This document shows positions 44,654 through 54,104 of a stretch of DNA of 59,630 nucleotides, piece after piece. The stretch is from Profundicola sp964553105 (GTDB lineage Bacteria; Bacteroidota; Bacteroidia; Flavobacteriales; Weeksellaceae). The notes beneath the pieces are model-generated. The model saw only the letters and a list, made by a program, of their open reading frames with translations. It made no database searches and was not told the DNA's origin. Positions within the stretch are counted from its first letter, which is position 1; each line of letters opens with the position of its first letter. A program made the translations under genes and the position numbers. Location: the NCBI GenBank assembly GCA_964553105.1, contig CAZKJO010000007.1, positions 1 through 59,630 of the forward strand. The letters are read 5' to 3'.

Positions 44654-45415
44654 TTAATATAATTTATTCTCTTCATTGTTTTGTTTCCCGGTAAACAAAA
44701 CATCTTTGATAGCCGGATAATAACAAACATAGGCAAATCCCATGGAAGCAAATACACCAATTAAACACAAAAAACTACCAATTTGAGCTATCATACCTAT
44801 TAAAATAATAAAAAGAATAATCAGCAGTGGCTGTTTTAAAGATAGATTCCAAGAGGTTTTAAATGCTTCTATAGCCGAATAATCACCAAAGAAAATAAGA
44901 TATGGTGCAAAGAAAAGCGCTAAACTCATCACAATACCAGCAATAAACATAATTCCATACATTAAGAAGACACTTCCAAATGCTGCTCCCTCTGCCATAC
45001 TAGCTCCATCGCCAGAAAGACTAGCCATACCCATCATTACTCCGCCAAAAGGTAATGTAATTATCAACATAATTAAAACGGGAATTAACGTTAAAATTGC
45101 TAATTGTGGAAGTTTTTTAAAGCCTCCAAACATATCTCCAATGGACAAAGGTTCGCCATTCTCAACCCGCCTTGCTCCAATAAAAAATCCTAACATCAAA
45201 GGATATGCTGTAAATAGAAGTCCAACAATGGTGATCGAGGCTATCGTTAAAATGATTAAAGCTAGAAAAGCATAAATACTAAAGGTTAACCATTCCTTTT
45301 TATAGATTTCCCAGCCTCTAGAGAGATAGCTCCCAATATCGAATTCGTAGCCATTTAGAAGTTTTTGTTCAACTACGGTTCTGTCAATAACTAATTCTTG
45401 ATAAAGTGTTTTCAT
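44654..45415 (-). CDS. Polytopic membrane protein, unknown
   Basis: This 253-residue protein is chosen to start at ATG 45415 (MKTLYQELVIDRTVVEQKLL), directly after a promoter box. A soluble N-terminal segment of about 40 residues is followed by roughly five hydrophobic helices (such as FSIYAFLALIILTIASITIV, LILFIILIGMIAQIGSFLCL) and a charged tail. The pattern resembles DUF975- or YciC-like membrane proteins, which I cannot confirm. It is followed 3 bp later by the LD-carboxypeptidase gene. Confidence 0.75.
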   Translation of the reverse strand: MKTLYQELVIDRTVVEQKLLNGYEFDIGSYLSRGWEIYKKEWLTFSIYAFLALIILTIASITIVGLLFTAYPLMLGFFIGARRVENGEPLSIGDMFGGFKKLPQLAILTLIPVLIMLIITLPFGGVMMGMASLSGDGASMAEGAAFGSVFLMYGIMFIAGIVMSLALFFAPYLIFFGDYSAIEAFKTSWNLSLKQPLLIILFIILIGMIAQIGSFLCLIGVFASMGFAYVCYYPAIKDVLFTGKQNNEENKLY

Positions 45416-45429
45416 AATAGTTGTTTTAA

Positions 45430-45437
45430 CAAATATA
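45430..45437 (-). promoter_or_regulatory. Promoter -7 box TATATTTG for the membrane protein gene
   Basis: This exact TAnnTTTG match lies 14 bp before ATG 45415 and supports that start over a 17-codon extension. Confidence 0.55.
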
Positions 45438-45439
45438 AG

Positions 45440-45489
45440 AATTCCACATTCAAAAAAGAATATCAAAATTCTAAATTAAATGTGGAATT
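45440..45489. repeat. Nested inverted repeat after cysS
   Basis: AATTCCACATT (45440-45450) and AATGTGGAATT (45479-45489) are perfect over 11 bp, with inner AGAAT (45457-45461) and ATTCT (45468-45472). It lies between the cysS stop and the next promoter box and lacks a T run. Confidence 0.75.
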
Positions 45490-45511
45490 GTTTCAACTTT
45501 TTATCTGTCTA

Positions 45512-46981
45512 CTATATCGTATAAGATGTGCCGTCCTTACCATCTTTTAGGGTAATTCCGCTGGCAGCTAATTGATCTCTAATTTGGTCAGATGTACTCC
45601 AATCTTTATTTTCTCTAGCAGAATTTCTAAGATCGATAAGTAATTGCATGGCTGCATCTAATTTATCATTTTTGTCTGTGCTAAGTGGTTTTAGACCTAA
45701 CACATCCTCAATGAACTCTTTCATTCTCATCTTTAAGATAACCTTGTCATGTTCATTGATGCTTTCTTTTCCATCTTGAATCAATTGAATCATCTTAACT
45801 CCTTCAAATAGCTGCGCAATCAACATAGGTGTATTGAAATCATCGTCCATTTTCTCGTGACAATTCGCGACCCAAGATGGTATATCAACACTTGATACTT
45901 CAGAAACGTTTAAATTATCGATAAGGGCATAAGCGTCCATCAATCGAATGAAGCCTTTCTCTGACGCTACTACGGCATCATTAGACAAATCTAAAACGCT
46001 TCTATAATGAGCTTGAAGCATAAAGAACCTCAACACCATAGGATCAAATCCTTTTTCAAAAATATCGTTATCTCCAGAAATTAATTCACGAGGATTAACA
46101 ATGTTTCCTGTGGATTTAGACATCTTTTGTCCATTCATAATCAACATGTTGGTATGCATCCAATAGTTCACTGGAGCTTCGCCATTCGCACCTTTGGCTT
46201 GTGCAATTTCACATTCGTGGTGAGGAAATTTTAAATCCATTCCTCCTCCGTGAATATCAAATCTTTCACCCAAATACTTGGTGCTCATCACACTACACTC
46301 TAAATGCCAACCTGGGAATCCATCACTCCACGGCGAAGGCCAACGCATAATATGCTCCGGAGCTGCTTTCTTCCATAAGGCAAAATCTTGTGGGTTTTTC
46401 TTCTCTTGCTGACCGTCGAGCTCACGCGAATTAGCCATTAATTCATCGATATCACGATTGCTTAGCTCACCATAGTTGTAGCCTTCTTCGTTGTATTTTT
46501 TAACATCAAAATAAACCGAACCATTACTTTCATAAGCTAAACCATTATTGATTAATTTCTTAATCCATTCAATTTGCTCGATTAAATGTCCGGTGGCTGT
46601 TGGCTCAACGCTGGGTGGAATCGCATTGAATTGCTGCAATACCTGATGGAAATCGTTGGTATATTTCTGAACAATTTCCATAGGCTCTAATTGCGCCAAG
46701 CGTGCTTTTTTAGAGATTTTATCTTCTCCTGTATCGCCATCGCTTTCTAAATGCCCAACATCCGTAATATTTCGCACATAGCGAACCTTATATCCTAAAT
46801 GTTTTAAGTATCTAAATACGATATCAAATGATAGAAAAGTTCTAACATTCCCTAAATGCACATTAGAATACACTGTAGGCCCACACACATACATGCCGAC
46901 AAAATCAGGTGTAATCGATTCGAATTTCTCCTTTTCTCCGGAGATCGTATTGTATATTTTTAGGTTATGTTTTTCTACCAT
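45512..46981 (-). CDS. cysS: Cysteinyl-tRNA synthetase
   Basis: This 489-residue class I synthetase has the HIGH-type motif HLGNVRTFLSFDIV preceded by MYVCGPTVYSNV. The zinc-site region contains WHLECSVMSTKYLG and KFPHHECEIAQ, and the KMSKS motif reads GQKMSKSTGN. The length is normal. It lies 12 bp after folE on the same strand. Confidence 0.97.
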   Translation of the reverse strand: MVEKHNLKIYNTISGEKEKFESITPDFVGMYVCGPTVYSNVHLGNVRTFLSFDIVFRYLKHLGYKVRYVRNITDVGHLESDGDTGEDKISKKARLAQLEPMEIVQKYTNDFHQVLQQFNAIPPSVEPTATGHLIEQIEWIKKLINNGLAYESNGSVYFDVKKYNEEGYNYGELSNRDIDELMANSRELDGQQEKKNPQDFALWKKAAPEHIMRWPSPWSDGFPGWHLECSVMSTKYLGERFDIHGGGMDLKFPHHECEIAQAKGANGEAPVNYWMHTNMLIMNGQKMSKSTGNIVNPRELISGDNDIFEKGFDPMVLRFFMLQAHYRSVLDLSNDAVVASEKGFIRLMDAYALIDNLNVSEVSSVDIPSWVANCHEKMDDDFNTPMLIAQLFEGVKMIQLIQDGKESINEHDKVILKMRMKEFIEDVLGLKPLSTDKNDKLDAAMQLLIDLRNSARENKDWSTSDQIRDQLAASGITLKDGKDGTSYTI

Positions 46982-46993
46982 TTTTATTAGTTT

Positions 46994-47680
46994 TTAAACG
47001 TTAAATTTAGTCTGGAAGCCTATGTACTTCAAGAATTCAGCTCTGGTTGTAGGATCTGTTTTAAAACATCCTCCCAACTCAGCTGTAATTGTACTACTCT
47101 CGATATCTCTAATACCTCTTGAGTTAACACATAAGTGCTTAGCATCAATCACACAAGCTACATCATCCGTACCTAAAGCTTCTTGCATAGACTTAACAAT
47201 CTGCATCGTTAAACGCTCTTGCACCTGTGGACGTTTGGCATAATAATCAACAATTCTATTGATTTTAGACAAACCAATCACACGACCATTTGAGATATAT
47301 CCAACGTGTGCGCGACCTACGATAGGCAAGAAGTGATGCTCACAAGTAGAGTAAACAACAATATCCTTCTCCACCAACATTTGGTTGTACTTATATTTAT
47401 TCTCAAAAGTTGACATGCGAGGCATACGCTCTGGGCTCAATCCGCCAAAAATCTCTTTTACAAACATTTTTGCAACACGGTTAGGCGTTCCTTTCAAGCT
47501 ATCATCGGTTAAATCTAAGCCCAAAGTGTTCATAATTTCAGCAAAATGAGACTTGATTTTATCTATTTTTTCTTCTTCACTTATGCTGAATGCATCGTCG
47601 CGCATAGGCGTATTGAAAGTGCTCGGAATGTGGCCATCGCCCATATCGTCAAATAATTCCTCCTCGTTATATTCTTTCAT
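46994..47680 (-). CDS. folE: GTP cyclohydrolase I
   Basis: FolE turns GTP into dihydroneopterin triphosphate, the first folate step. The 228-residue protein has the zinc and catalytic residues in VVYSTCEHHFLPIVGRAHVGY, GLSKINRIVDYYAKRPQVQERL and VIDAKHLCVNSRGI. It heads the folE-cysS pair, with a promoter box upstream. Confidence 0.97.
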   Translation of the reverse strand: MKEYNEEELFDDMGDGHIPSTFNTPMRDDAFSISEEEKIDKIKSHFAEIMNTLGLDLTDDSLKGTPNRVAKMFVKEIFGGLSPERMPRMSTFENKYKYNQMLVEKDIVVYSTCEHHFLPIVGRAHVGYISNGRVIGLSKINRIVDYYAKRPQVQERLTMQIVKSMQEALGTDDVACVIDAKHLCVNSRGIRDIESSTITAELGGCFKTDPTTRAEFLKYIGFQTKFNV

Positions 47681-47700
47681 ATTTTTTTCCTTGTAAATAA

Positions 47701-47708
47701 CAAAAATA
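47701..47708 (-). promoter_or_regulatory. Promoter -7 box TATTTTTG for folE
   Basis: This exact TAnnTTTG match lies 20 bp before the folE ATG; an AAGGA sequence sits between the two. Confidence 0.5.
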
Positions 47709-47724
47709 CTTAAATTTAATGGGT

Positions 47725-48642
47725 TTAAGCTTTCATTTCGAAATGAGTTAAACTTTTAAAGGTCTTCACTCGATCAGCTATTTCATCTCTTGTCAATTCA
47801 GCTAATCTTTCTGTCCCGAATTTTTCTACGGTAAATGAAGCCATCGCTGAACCATAGATAATAGCTCGTTTCATATTCTCAAACGAATAATCTTGAGTTT
47901 TAGCTAAATAAGCAGCATAACCACCTGCAAAAGTATCTCCCGCACCTGTTGGATCAAAAACCTCTTCTAATGGCAATGCCGGCGCAAAGAAAACTTCATC
48001 TTTATGGAACAATAAGGCTCCATGTTCTCCTTTCTTAATAATTAAGTATTTAGGTCCCATTTCTAAAATTACTTTAGCCGCTTTTCTTAAGCTAAACTCT
48101 TTACTTAATTGTCTTGCTTCCTCGTCGTTAATGGTTAAAACATCTACTTTTTTAATGGTGTTTACAACATCATCCCAAGCGGTGTCCATCCAGAAATTCA
48201 TGGTATCTAAAATCACCAATTTGGGTCTTTCAATTTGATCAAAAACAGATGACTGAACCAATGGATGTAAGTTCCCTAACATTAAAACATCCGGAGATTT
48301 CCAATGATCTGGGACATTGGGTGTCCAGTTTTCTAATACATTCACTTCCGTTGCCAATGTATCGCGAGAATTCATATCTAAATGATATTTTCCTTCCCAA
48401 AAGAAAGTTTTACCATCTTCAATGATTTCAATTCCTGAAATGTCGGTTCCGTTGTCCTTTAATAAATCTAAATAGGATTGAGGGAAATCACCACCAACAA
48501 CCGAAACGATTCCATTTTCTACATTTAATAAAGATGACGCTAAACCAATAAATGTTCCTGCACCACCTAAAATTCTATCTGTTTTACCAAAAGGAGTTTC
48601 GATTTTGTCAAATGCGACACTTCCAACGATGAGTAAGCTCAT
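47725..48642 (-). CDS. PfkB family carbohydrate kinase
   Basis: This 305-residue protein starts at ATG 48642 (MSLLIVGSVAFDKIETPFG), the usual N-terminus of the family; six upstream codons from TTG 48660 overlap the promoter box. It has the sugar-kinase fold with GGAGTFIGLASSLL and the catalytic C-terminal motif DPTGAGDTFAGGYAAYL. LTINDEEARQLS resembles the adenosine/ribokinase branch. The substrate cannot be decided from sequence. Confidence 0.92.
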   Translation of the reverse strand: MSLLIVGSVAFDKIETPFGKTDRILGGAGTFIGLASSLLNVENGIVSVVGGDFPQSYLDLLKDNGTDISGIEIIEDGKTFFWEGKYHLDMNSRDTLATEVNVLENWTPNVPDHWKSPDVLMLGNLHPLVQSSVFDQIERPKLVILDTMNFWMDTAWDDVVNTIKKVDVLTINDEEARQLSKEFSLRKAAKVILEMGPKYLIIKKGEHGALLFHKDEVFFAPALPLEEVFDPTGAGDTFAGGYAAYLAKTQDYSFENMKRAIIYGSAMASFTVEKFGTERLAELTRDEIADRVKTFKSLTHFEMKA

Positions 48643-48657
48643 AAAAAATATTTTGTG

Positions 48658-48665
48658 CAAATATA
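48658..48665 (-). promoter_or_regulatory. Promoter -7 box TATATTTG for the PfkB kinase gene
   Basis: This exact TAnnTTTG match ends 15 bp before ATG 48642. Confidence 0.5.
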
Positions 48666-48722
48666 CGCTTTGTGTAGAAATCTAAAATCAGATTCCATGA
48701 GAAGCTTACACCTAATTCAGCG

Positions 48723-50108
48723 TTACATAATCTTCTTAATCCAAGAGAAATGCTTGTAGGGAGCGTATTTCAATGGCAAATCAATCCATGTGGGCGTACT
48801 TACCACAGCTCGTTGATGAGAAAATGCATCAAAACTATATTTCCCGTGATAATTTCCTTGTCCACTATTCCCCACGCCACCAAAAGGTAAATTATGGTTG
48901 ACAATATGCATCAATGTATCATTAATACAAGCTCCACCCGAGGTAGTTCTAGCTAATACCTCTTTCGCTTGAGATGACTTACCGAAATAATAGAAAGCCA
49001 ATGGTTTGGGATGAGTTTTTAAGAATTCATATACCTCATCCATTTGTTCAAATTCTAACACAGGTAAGACAGGGCCAAAGATTTCGTCTTGCATCACAGG
49101 ACTTTCTAAAGATGGATTTAACAACAAGGTTGGTTCTATAAACTTCTCGTCTTGACTCGATTTTCCACCTAAAACAATCTCGCCATCCTTCATATAAGAA
49201 TTAACGCGATCGAATGCTTGTGGCGTAATCATTCGTCCATAGTAATCACTTTTCTGAATATCATCCCCAAACATTTTCTTCAGTTCGATTTTAATCTGCT
49301 CCACTAATTTTTTACGCTGACTCTTATGCACCCAAACATGGTCTGGCGCAATACAAGTCTGACCAGAATTCACAGTTTTACCCCAAATAATTCTTCTTGC
49401 AGCTACTTCTATGTTCGCGCTCTCGTCTACAATACACGGACTTTTACCTCCTAATTCCAATACTACTTTAGACAAATGCTTTCCAAATGCTTGCGCAAAG
49501 ATGCTTCCTACCTTAGAACTACCTGTGAAAAAGACAATATCAAATGGGAACTCAAATAAAACTTCATTGGTTTCTCGTCCTCCATGAATGATGGCAATAT
49601 AATTCACATCAAAGGTTTCGTTAATCATTTCCTCTAAGACTTTAGCCACATGGGGCGTGTCGGGAGAAGGTTTTATGATGGCACAATTTCCGGCGCTTAT
49701 AGCTCCGATCAAAGGATTTATAATGAGTTGAAAAGGATAATTCCATGGTGATACGATTAATGCCTGCCCCAATGGTTCATAAATTAATTTACTGGAAGAA
49801 GGAAACAAAAACATGGGTGAACTAACCGACTGATTCTTCGACCAAGAATTAAGGTTTTTAAGATGATTATCTAATTCAGATAAAACAATTCCAATCTCAG
49901 TCAAGTAGGCTTCTTCATAGCTTTTGTGAAGGTCTTGCCAAAGTGCATCAGCTATTTTTTTCTCAAACTTAAGAATAGCAGATTTTAATTTTTTTAATTG
50001 ACTTTTCCTGAAGGCGATTGACTTAGTTTCCTGTGCTTGAAAATAGTTCTTCTGTGCGTCGAAAAGAAAATTAATTCTGTCTTTTGAAGTTTCTGAAATG
50101 GAACTCAT
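48723..50108 (-). CDS. Aldehyde dehydrogenase (class 3-like)
   Basis: This 461-residue NAD(P)-dependent enzyme has PWNYPFQLIINPLIGAISAGN, the general base in LELGGKSPCIVDESA, the nucleophile in VNSGQTCIAPDHVWV and DEIFGPVLPVLEF. Its short N-terminus and FGGVGNSGQGNYHGKYSFDAF match class 3 / fatty aldehyde dehydrogenases such as AlkH or YwdH. The substrate is unknown. A TAGTGAA/TTCACTA hairpin (50137-50153) lies upstream. Confidence 0.93.
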   Translation of the reverse strand: MSSISETSKDRINFLFDAQKNYFQAQETKSIAFRKSQLKKLKSAILKFEKKIADALWQDLHKSYEEAYLTEIGIVLSELDNHLKNLNSWSKNQSVSSPMFLFPSSSKLIYEPLGQALIVSPWNYPFQLIINPLIGAISAGNCAIIKPSPDTPHVAKVLEEMINETFDVNYIAIIHGGRETNEVLFEFPFDIVFFTGSSKVGSIFAQAFGKHLSKVVLELGGKSPCIVDESANIEVAARRIIWGKTVNSGQTCIAPDHVWVHKSQRKKLVEQIKIELKKMFGDDIQKSDYYGRMITPQAFDRVNSYMKDGEIVLGGKSSQDEKFIEPTLLLNPSLESPVMQDEIFGPVLPVLEFEQMDEVYEFLKTHPKPLAFYYFGKSSQAKEVLARTTSGGACINDTLMHIVNHNLPFGGVGNSGQGNYHGKYSFDAFSHQRAVVSTPTWIDLPLKYAPYKHFSWIKKIM

Positions 50109-50172
50109 AAATTTGAAATTATTGAACTATGTAATATAGTGAATTTTTCACTAGAAAGTATGCTTTGCCAAT

Positions 50173-51572
50173 TCAATTCTTAATTAAATAAGCAAGAATC
50201 AAATCTGTTGCTGAATGCTGATTATCAAACAAATCTTGTGCAGCTTTTGCAACTTCCAAACGTTTTTCTTGATGCTGGGTTAAGTCCAATAAAACCTCTT
50301 CAAATTCAGCGTAATTTTTAATCGGGTAAACGATAGCTTTGGACTTCATTACTTTCACCTCATTAAACTTCTGATAATTGGGTCCTATTACAACAGGAAT
50401 TTTAAATACGGCTGGCTCTAAAGTATTATGAACACCAGATTTATTAAAACCACCTCCCACATAGGCNNNNNNNNNNNNNNNNNNNNNNNNNNNNNNNNNN
50501 NNNNNNNNNNNNNNNNNNNNNNNNNNNNNNNNNNNNNNNNNNNNNNNNNNNNNNNNNNNNNNNNNNCTGGCTCTAAAGTATTATGAACACCAGATTTATT
50601 AAAACCACCTCCCACATAGGCTAAATCTGCAGAAGCATATATCTTACTTAAGAATCCAATCGCATCAACAATGATTACGTCTTGCTTAGCCAAACCTGTC
50701 TCAGAAGTAATTTCGCTGTATAAAAGAGATGTAGCTTTTAATTCATTTTTAAGCTTAAGAATGTTATGTATTTTTATTTCATGTGGAACAAAAATAACTT
50801 TCCAATCCTGTTGTTGATGTTTATTTAAATACTCAACCCAAAGCTGCTCATCATCACTCCACGAACTTCCAATAACTATTAGTTTTTTATCTGACTTAAA
50901 CGCTTCCACCCAATTTAATTTGTTGGTTTCAGCGGCTATACTTTTCACTCGATCATAACGTGTATCACCTGCCACGCTCACTTGATTTATTCCAATGCTT
51001 TGTAATAACTTTTCAGAAGTTTCATCTTGAACAAAGAAATGCGAAATATATTTCTTTAAATTTTCTGACATCCAAGCTCCGTGAGATTTAAAATAAACTT
51101 GATTTTCTCTAAAAATAGAAGATACAACAATGGTTTTAGTTCCTATCTTATGTTGTTCCCTCAGATGGTTATACCAGTAATCATACTTCACCAAAATCCA
51201 ATATTTAGGTTGGAGGATTTGAGCTAATTTCTTTGCATTTTTTAGTGTATCAAAAGGAAGATAAAAAACCACATCAGCCAAGTCATAATTTTTTCTGATT
51301 TCATAACCAGAAGGAGAAAAGAACGACAAAGCCAATTTATGATTTGGAAATTGTTTTTTTAAAGCTTCAAAAACAGGTCTTCCTTGTTCAAATTCGCCAA
51401 GAGAACTACAATGCATCCAAATCCAATCAGACGCTGGATCAATCGCTTTTTTCAACTTCTCTTCCCAATTCTTTCGACCAACTATTCCTTTTCTAGCTTT
51501 TGAATTAAAAAGAGCAAAAATTCGAAATCCGAAAACATATAGTTGAATAAAAATTTGATACAAAAAGGACAT
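50173..51572 (-). CDS. waaA: KDO transferase, interrupted by an assembly gap
   Basis: WaaA adds KDO to lipid A at the inner membrane. ATG 51572 gives MSFLYQIFIQLYVFGFRI, the membrane anchor typical of the family. WIWMHCSSLGEFEQGRP, LSFFSPSGYEIRKNY, KYDYWYNHL, GDTRYDRV and GSSWSDDEQLW are family blocks. 100 N are flanked by a 55-bp duplication (50412-50466 and 50567-50621). Removing 155 bp gives an intact 414-residue gene with AYVGGGFNKSGVHNTLEP and VIGPNYQKFNEV in frame. The short separate reading frame at 50173-50460 is its C-terminal part. Confidence 0.95.
50412..50621. other. Scaffold gap with 55-bp duplicated flanks (in waaA)
   Basis: One hundred N (50467-50566) lie between identical 55-bp copies, the same pattern as in hemH. 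Confidence 0.95.
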
Positions 51573-51613
51573 AGAAACTAGATTGGACCGATGAAATTGG
51601 TGTTTTGACTCAA

Positions 51614-51621
51614 CAAATATA
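51614..51621 (-). promoter_or_regulatory. Promoter -7 box TATATTTG for waaA
   Basis: This exact TAnnTTTG match ends 41 bp before ATG 51572. Confidence 0.45.
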
Positions 51622-51700
51622 TGCTTTCTGCACAATCCTATAAGTTAAGCCCAAGATTTAGCTATTAAATATGTAAATTTACAACGCAAAAATTCTTTCT

Positions 51701-52828
51701 ATGCAAAAAATACAAATGGTTGATTTATTTAATCAATATCAACAAATAAAAGATAAAGTTGACAAAAAAATGATTGAAGTTGTTGAATCTTCAGCATACA
51801 TCAATGGTCCAGAAGTTAAATCTTTTCAAGCTGAATTAGAATCTTACTTAGATGTTCCTCACGTAATTCCTTGTGGAAACGGAACAGATGCGCTACAAAT
51901 TGCTTTAATGGCATTAGATTTAGAGCCAGGTGATGAGGTAATTACAGCTGACTTTACTTTCGCAGCTACGGTTGAGGTGATTGATTTATTAAAATTAAAA
52001 TCTGTATTAGTTGACGTTTACAACGACGATTTTACAATTAACACAGAAGCTATTGAAGCAGCCATTACAGATAAAACTAAGGCTATTATTCCAGTTCACC
52101 TATTTGGACAATGTGCGAATATGGATGAAATCATGCGTATCGCTGTAGAACACGATTTATATGTGGTAGAAGATACAGCTCAAGCGATTGGTTCAACTTA
52201 TACTTTCCCTGATGGCACAGAGAGAAAAGCTGGAACAATGGGGCATATCGGAACTACTTCTTTCTTCCCTTCTAAAAACTTGGGTTGTTATGGTGATGGT
52301 GGAGCTATTTTCACCAGCGATGACGACTTAGCTCATAGAATTCGTGGAATTGTAAATCACGGAATGTACGAAAGATACTACCACGACGAAGTTGGAGTTA
52401 ATTCAAGATTAGACAGTTTACAAGCAGCAATTTTACGCATTAAACTTCCTCTATTAGATGAATACAATGCGAAAAGAAGAGCCGCTGCAGATTTTTATGA
52501 CAATGCATTTAAGGACATTGAAAATATTGAAACACCTAAACGCAGAGAGGATTCTCACCACGTTTTCCATCAATATACTCTAAAAGTTAAGAACGTAGAT
52601 AGAAATGCATTGCAGAAATTTTTAGGAGAAAAAGACATTCCTGCTATGATTTACTACCCAGTTCCTTTACATAAACAAAAAGCCTATACTAGCGATGACT
52701 ATAGCGACGATCAATTCCCTGTTACAATGGAGTTAATCGACCAAGTTATTTCTTTGCCGATGCACACGGAGCTATCAGAAGAGCAATTAACCTATATCAC
52801 AGATAGTGTAAAAGAATTTTTCAAATGA
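51701..52828 (+). CDS. DegT/DnrJ/EryC1/StrS family sugar aminotransferase
   Basis: This 375-residue PLP enzyme has IPCGNGTDALQIALMALDLEPGDEVI, DTAQAIGSTY and the PLP-lysine motif TTSFFPSKNLGCYGDGGAIF. HGMYERYYHDEVGVNSRLD belongs to the substrate region. The family transfers amino groups to nucleotide-linked keto-sugars. Its ATGA overlap with galE and the divergent waaA point to lipopolysaccharide or surface-glycan sugar synthesis. Confidence 0.94.
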   Translation: MQKIQMVDLFNQYQQIKDKVDKKMIEVVESSAYINGPEVKSFQAELESYLDVPHVIPCGNGTDALQIALMALDLEPGDEVITADFTFAATVEVIDLLKLKSVLVDVYNDDFTINTEAIEAAITDKTKAIIPVHLFGQCANMDEIMRIAVEHDLYVVEDTAQAIGSTYTFPDGTERKAGTMGHIGTTSFFPSKNLGCYGDGGAIFTSDDDLAHRIRGIVNHGMYERYYHDEVGVNSRLDSLQAAILRIKLPLLDEYNAKRRAAADFYDNAFKDIENIETPKRREDSHHVFHQYTLKVKNVDRNALQKFLGEKDIPAMIYYPVPLHKQKAYTSDDYSDDQFPVTMELIDQVISLPMHTELSEEQLTYITDSVKEFFK

Positions 52829-53856
52829 GTAAAAAAATATTAGTTACCGGCGGTTTGGGATACATTGGATCCCATACCGTTGTGGAACTACAAAAAGAAG
52901 GTTTTGATGTTATCATTATTGATGACTTATCTAATTCAGAGGAATTTGTATTAGATCGCATTGAAATGATCACAGGCAAAAAGCCTGATTTTCATAAATT
53001 TGATTTAAAAGATCAGACAAAGACCAATTCATTTTTTCAGTACAATAAAGTCGATGGAATCATTCACTTTGCTGCGTCTAAAGCCGTGGGTGAAAGTACC
53101 GAAAAGCCATTGATGTATTATCGAAATAATGTAGTTGGCTTATTAAACTTAATTGAAGCAGCTAAAGAAAACGAGGTAGACAACTTGATTTTTAGCTCAT
53201 CTTGTACAGTTTATGGCCAAGCCGATAAATTACCTATCGATGAATCTGCTCCTTTTAAAAAGGCAGAGAGTCCTTATGGTAAAACCAAGCAAATGGGTGA
53301 AGAAATCTTAGAGGATTACGCAAAAGCTTTTGACAAAAAAGTATTAGCTTTAAGATATTTCAATCCTATTGGTGCGCATAAATCAACCTTAATTGGTGAG
53401 TTACCTAAAGGTGTTCCTAATAATTTAATTCCTTTTGTGACACAAACTGCAGCTGGAATTCGTGAGTGTTTATCTGTGTTTGGGGATGATTATCCGACAA
53501 GAGATGGAACAGCGATACGAGATTATATTTATGTGGTTGACTTAGCACAAGCCCACGTGAAAGGTTTAAAGCGATTATTAGCCAACGAAAACAAAGTAAA
53601 CTACGAAATCTATAACCTTGGAACTGGAAATGGTTCAACGGTTTTAGAAGTAGTTGATGCTTTTGAAAAAGCCAATAATCTTCAATTAAATTATAAGATT
53701 GTAGGACGCAGACCAGGTGATATTACGGCCGCATACGCAGATAATACCAAAGCCGAAACAGAATTAGGATGGACACCAGAAACCTCCTTAGAAGAGGCTT
53801 TAAGGACTGCCTGGGAGTGGCAAGTTTCCCTTGATGGTTCAGATCATCAAAAATAA
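52825..53856 (+). CDS. galE: UDP-glucose 4-epimerase
   Basis: This 343-residue short-chain dehydrogenase has the NAD site VTGGLGYIGSHTVVEL, IDDLSNS, the catalytic serine in SSSCTVYG and tyrosine in SPYGKTKQMGE. LRYFNPIGAHKSTLIGE and VFGDDYPTRDGTAIRDYIYV complete the GalE signature. It starts inside the aminotransferase gene (ATGA) and ends before a terminator. Confidence 0.96.
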   Translation: MSKKILVTGGLGYIGSHTVVELQKEGFDVIIIDDLSNSEEFVLDRIEMITGKKPDFHKFDLKDQTKTNSFFQYNKVDGIIHFAASKAVGESTEKPLMYYRNNVVGLLNLIEAAKENEVDNLIFSSSCTVYGQADKLPIDESAPFKKAESPYGKTKQMGEEILEDYAKAFDKKVLALRYFNPIGAHKSTLIGELPKGVPNNLIPFVTQTAAGIRECLSVFGDDYPTRDGTAIRDYIYVVDLAQAHVKGLKRLLANENKVNYEIYNLGTGNGSTVLEVVDAFEKANNLQLNYKIVGRRPGDITAAYADNTKAETELGWTPETSLEEALRTAWEWQVSLDGSDHQK

Positions 53857-53864
53857 AAAATTAT

Positions 53865-53893
53865 AAAATCCCGAATCAAATCGGGATTTTTTC
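53865..53893 (+). terminator. Rho-independent terminator after galE
   Basis: AAAATCCCGA pairs with TCGGGATTTT around a 6-nt loop, with a T run after it. Confidence 0.92.
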
Positions 53894-53968
53894 TTTAGTA
53901 TCGGCACAGCATGAATGAAATTTTAAATAAAAATATATAAATCGTATTTCTAGAAAAGAAAAACATTG

Positions 53969-53976
53969 TATATTTG
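53969..53976 (+). promoter_or_regulatory. Promoter -7 box TATATTTG for tRNA-Leu
   Basis: This exact TAnnTTTG match lies 11 bp upstream of the mature tRNA 5' end. A tRNA gene gives an independent check on the box position, as no start codon is involved. Confidence 0.6.
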
Positions 53977-53987
53977 CCATCCCAATT

Positions 53988-54069
53988 GCCCGAGTGGCGG
54001 AATTGGTAGACGCGCTGGATTCAAAATCCAGTTTCTTCGGAAGTGCCGGTTCGATTCCGGCCTCGGGTA
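53988..54069 (+). tRNA. tRNA-Leu (CAA)
   Basis: The acceptor GCCCGAG pairs with CTCGGGT (first pair G-U). The anticodon stem CTGGA/TCCAG holds loop TTCAAAA (anticodon CAA). A class II variable arm (TTTCTTCGGAAGT) and T arm GCCGG-TTCGATT-CCGGC follow, then discriminator A. CCA is not encoded. The accessory region with the condensin-like operon begins right after its terminator. Confidence 0.97.
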
Positions 54070-54070
54070 C

Positions 54071-54100
54071 AAAGCTTTCCTTTTCAGGAAGGCTTTTTTT
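54071..54100 (+). terminator. Rho-independent terminator after tRNA-Leu
   Basis: AAAGCTTTCC pairs with GGAAGGCTTT (one G-T pair) around a 6-nt loop, followed by T residues. Confidence 0.88.
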
Positions 54101-54104
54101 ATAT

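Noticed and set aside
48673..48710. GTGTA/TACAC inverted repeat after the aldehyde dehydrogenase gene
   Set aside because: The arms are only 5 bp, too weak to list with the three perfect nested repeats.
50173..50460. Short 95-codon frame as a separate gene
   Set aside because: It is the C-terminal part of waaA cut off by the artefactual gap; the joined protein has the normal family length.
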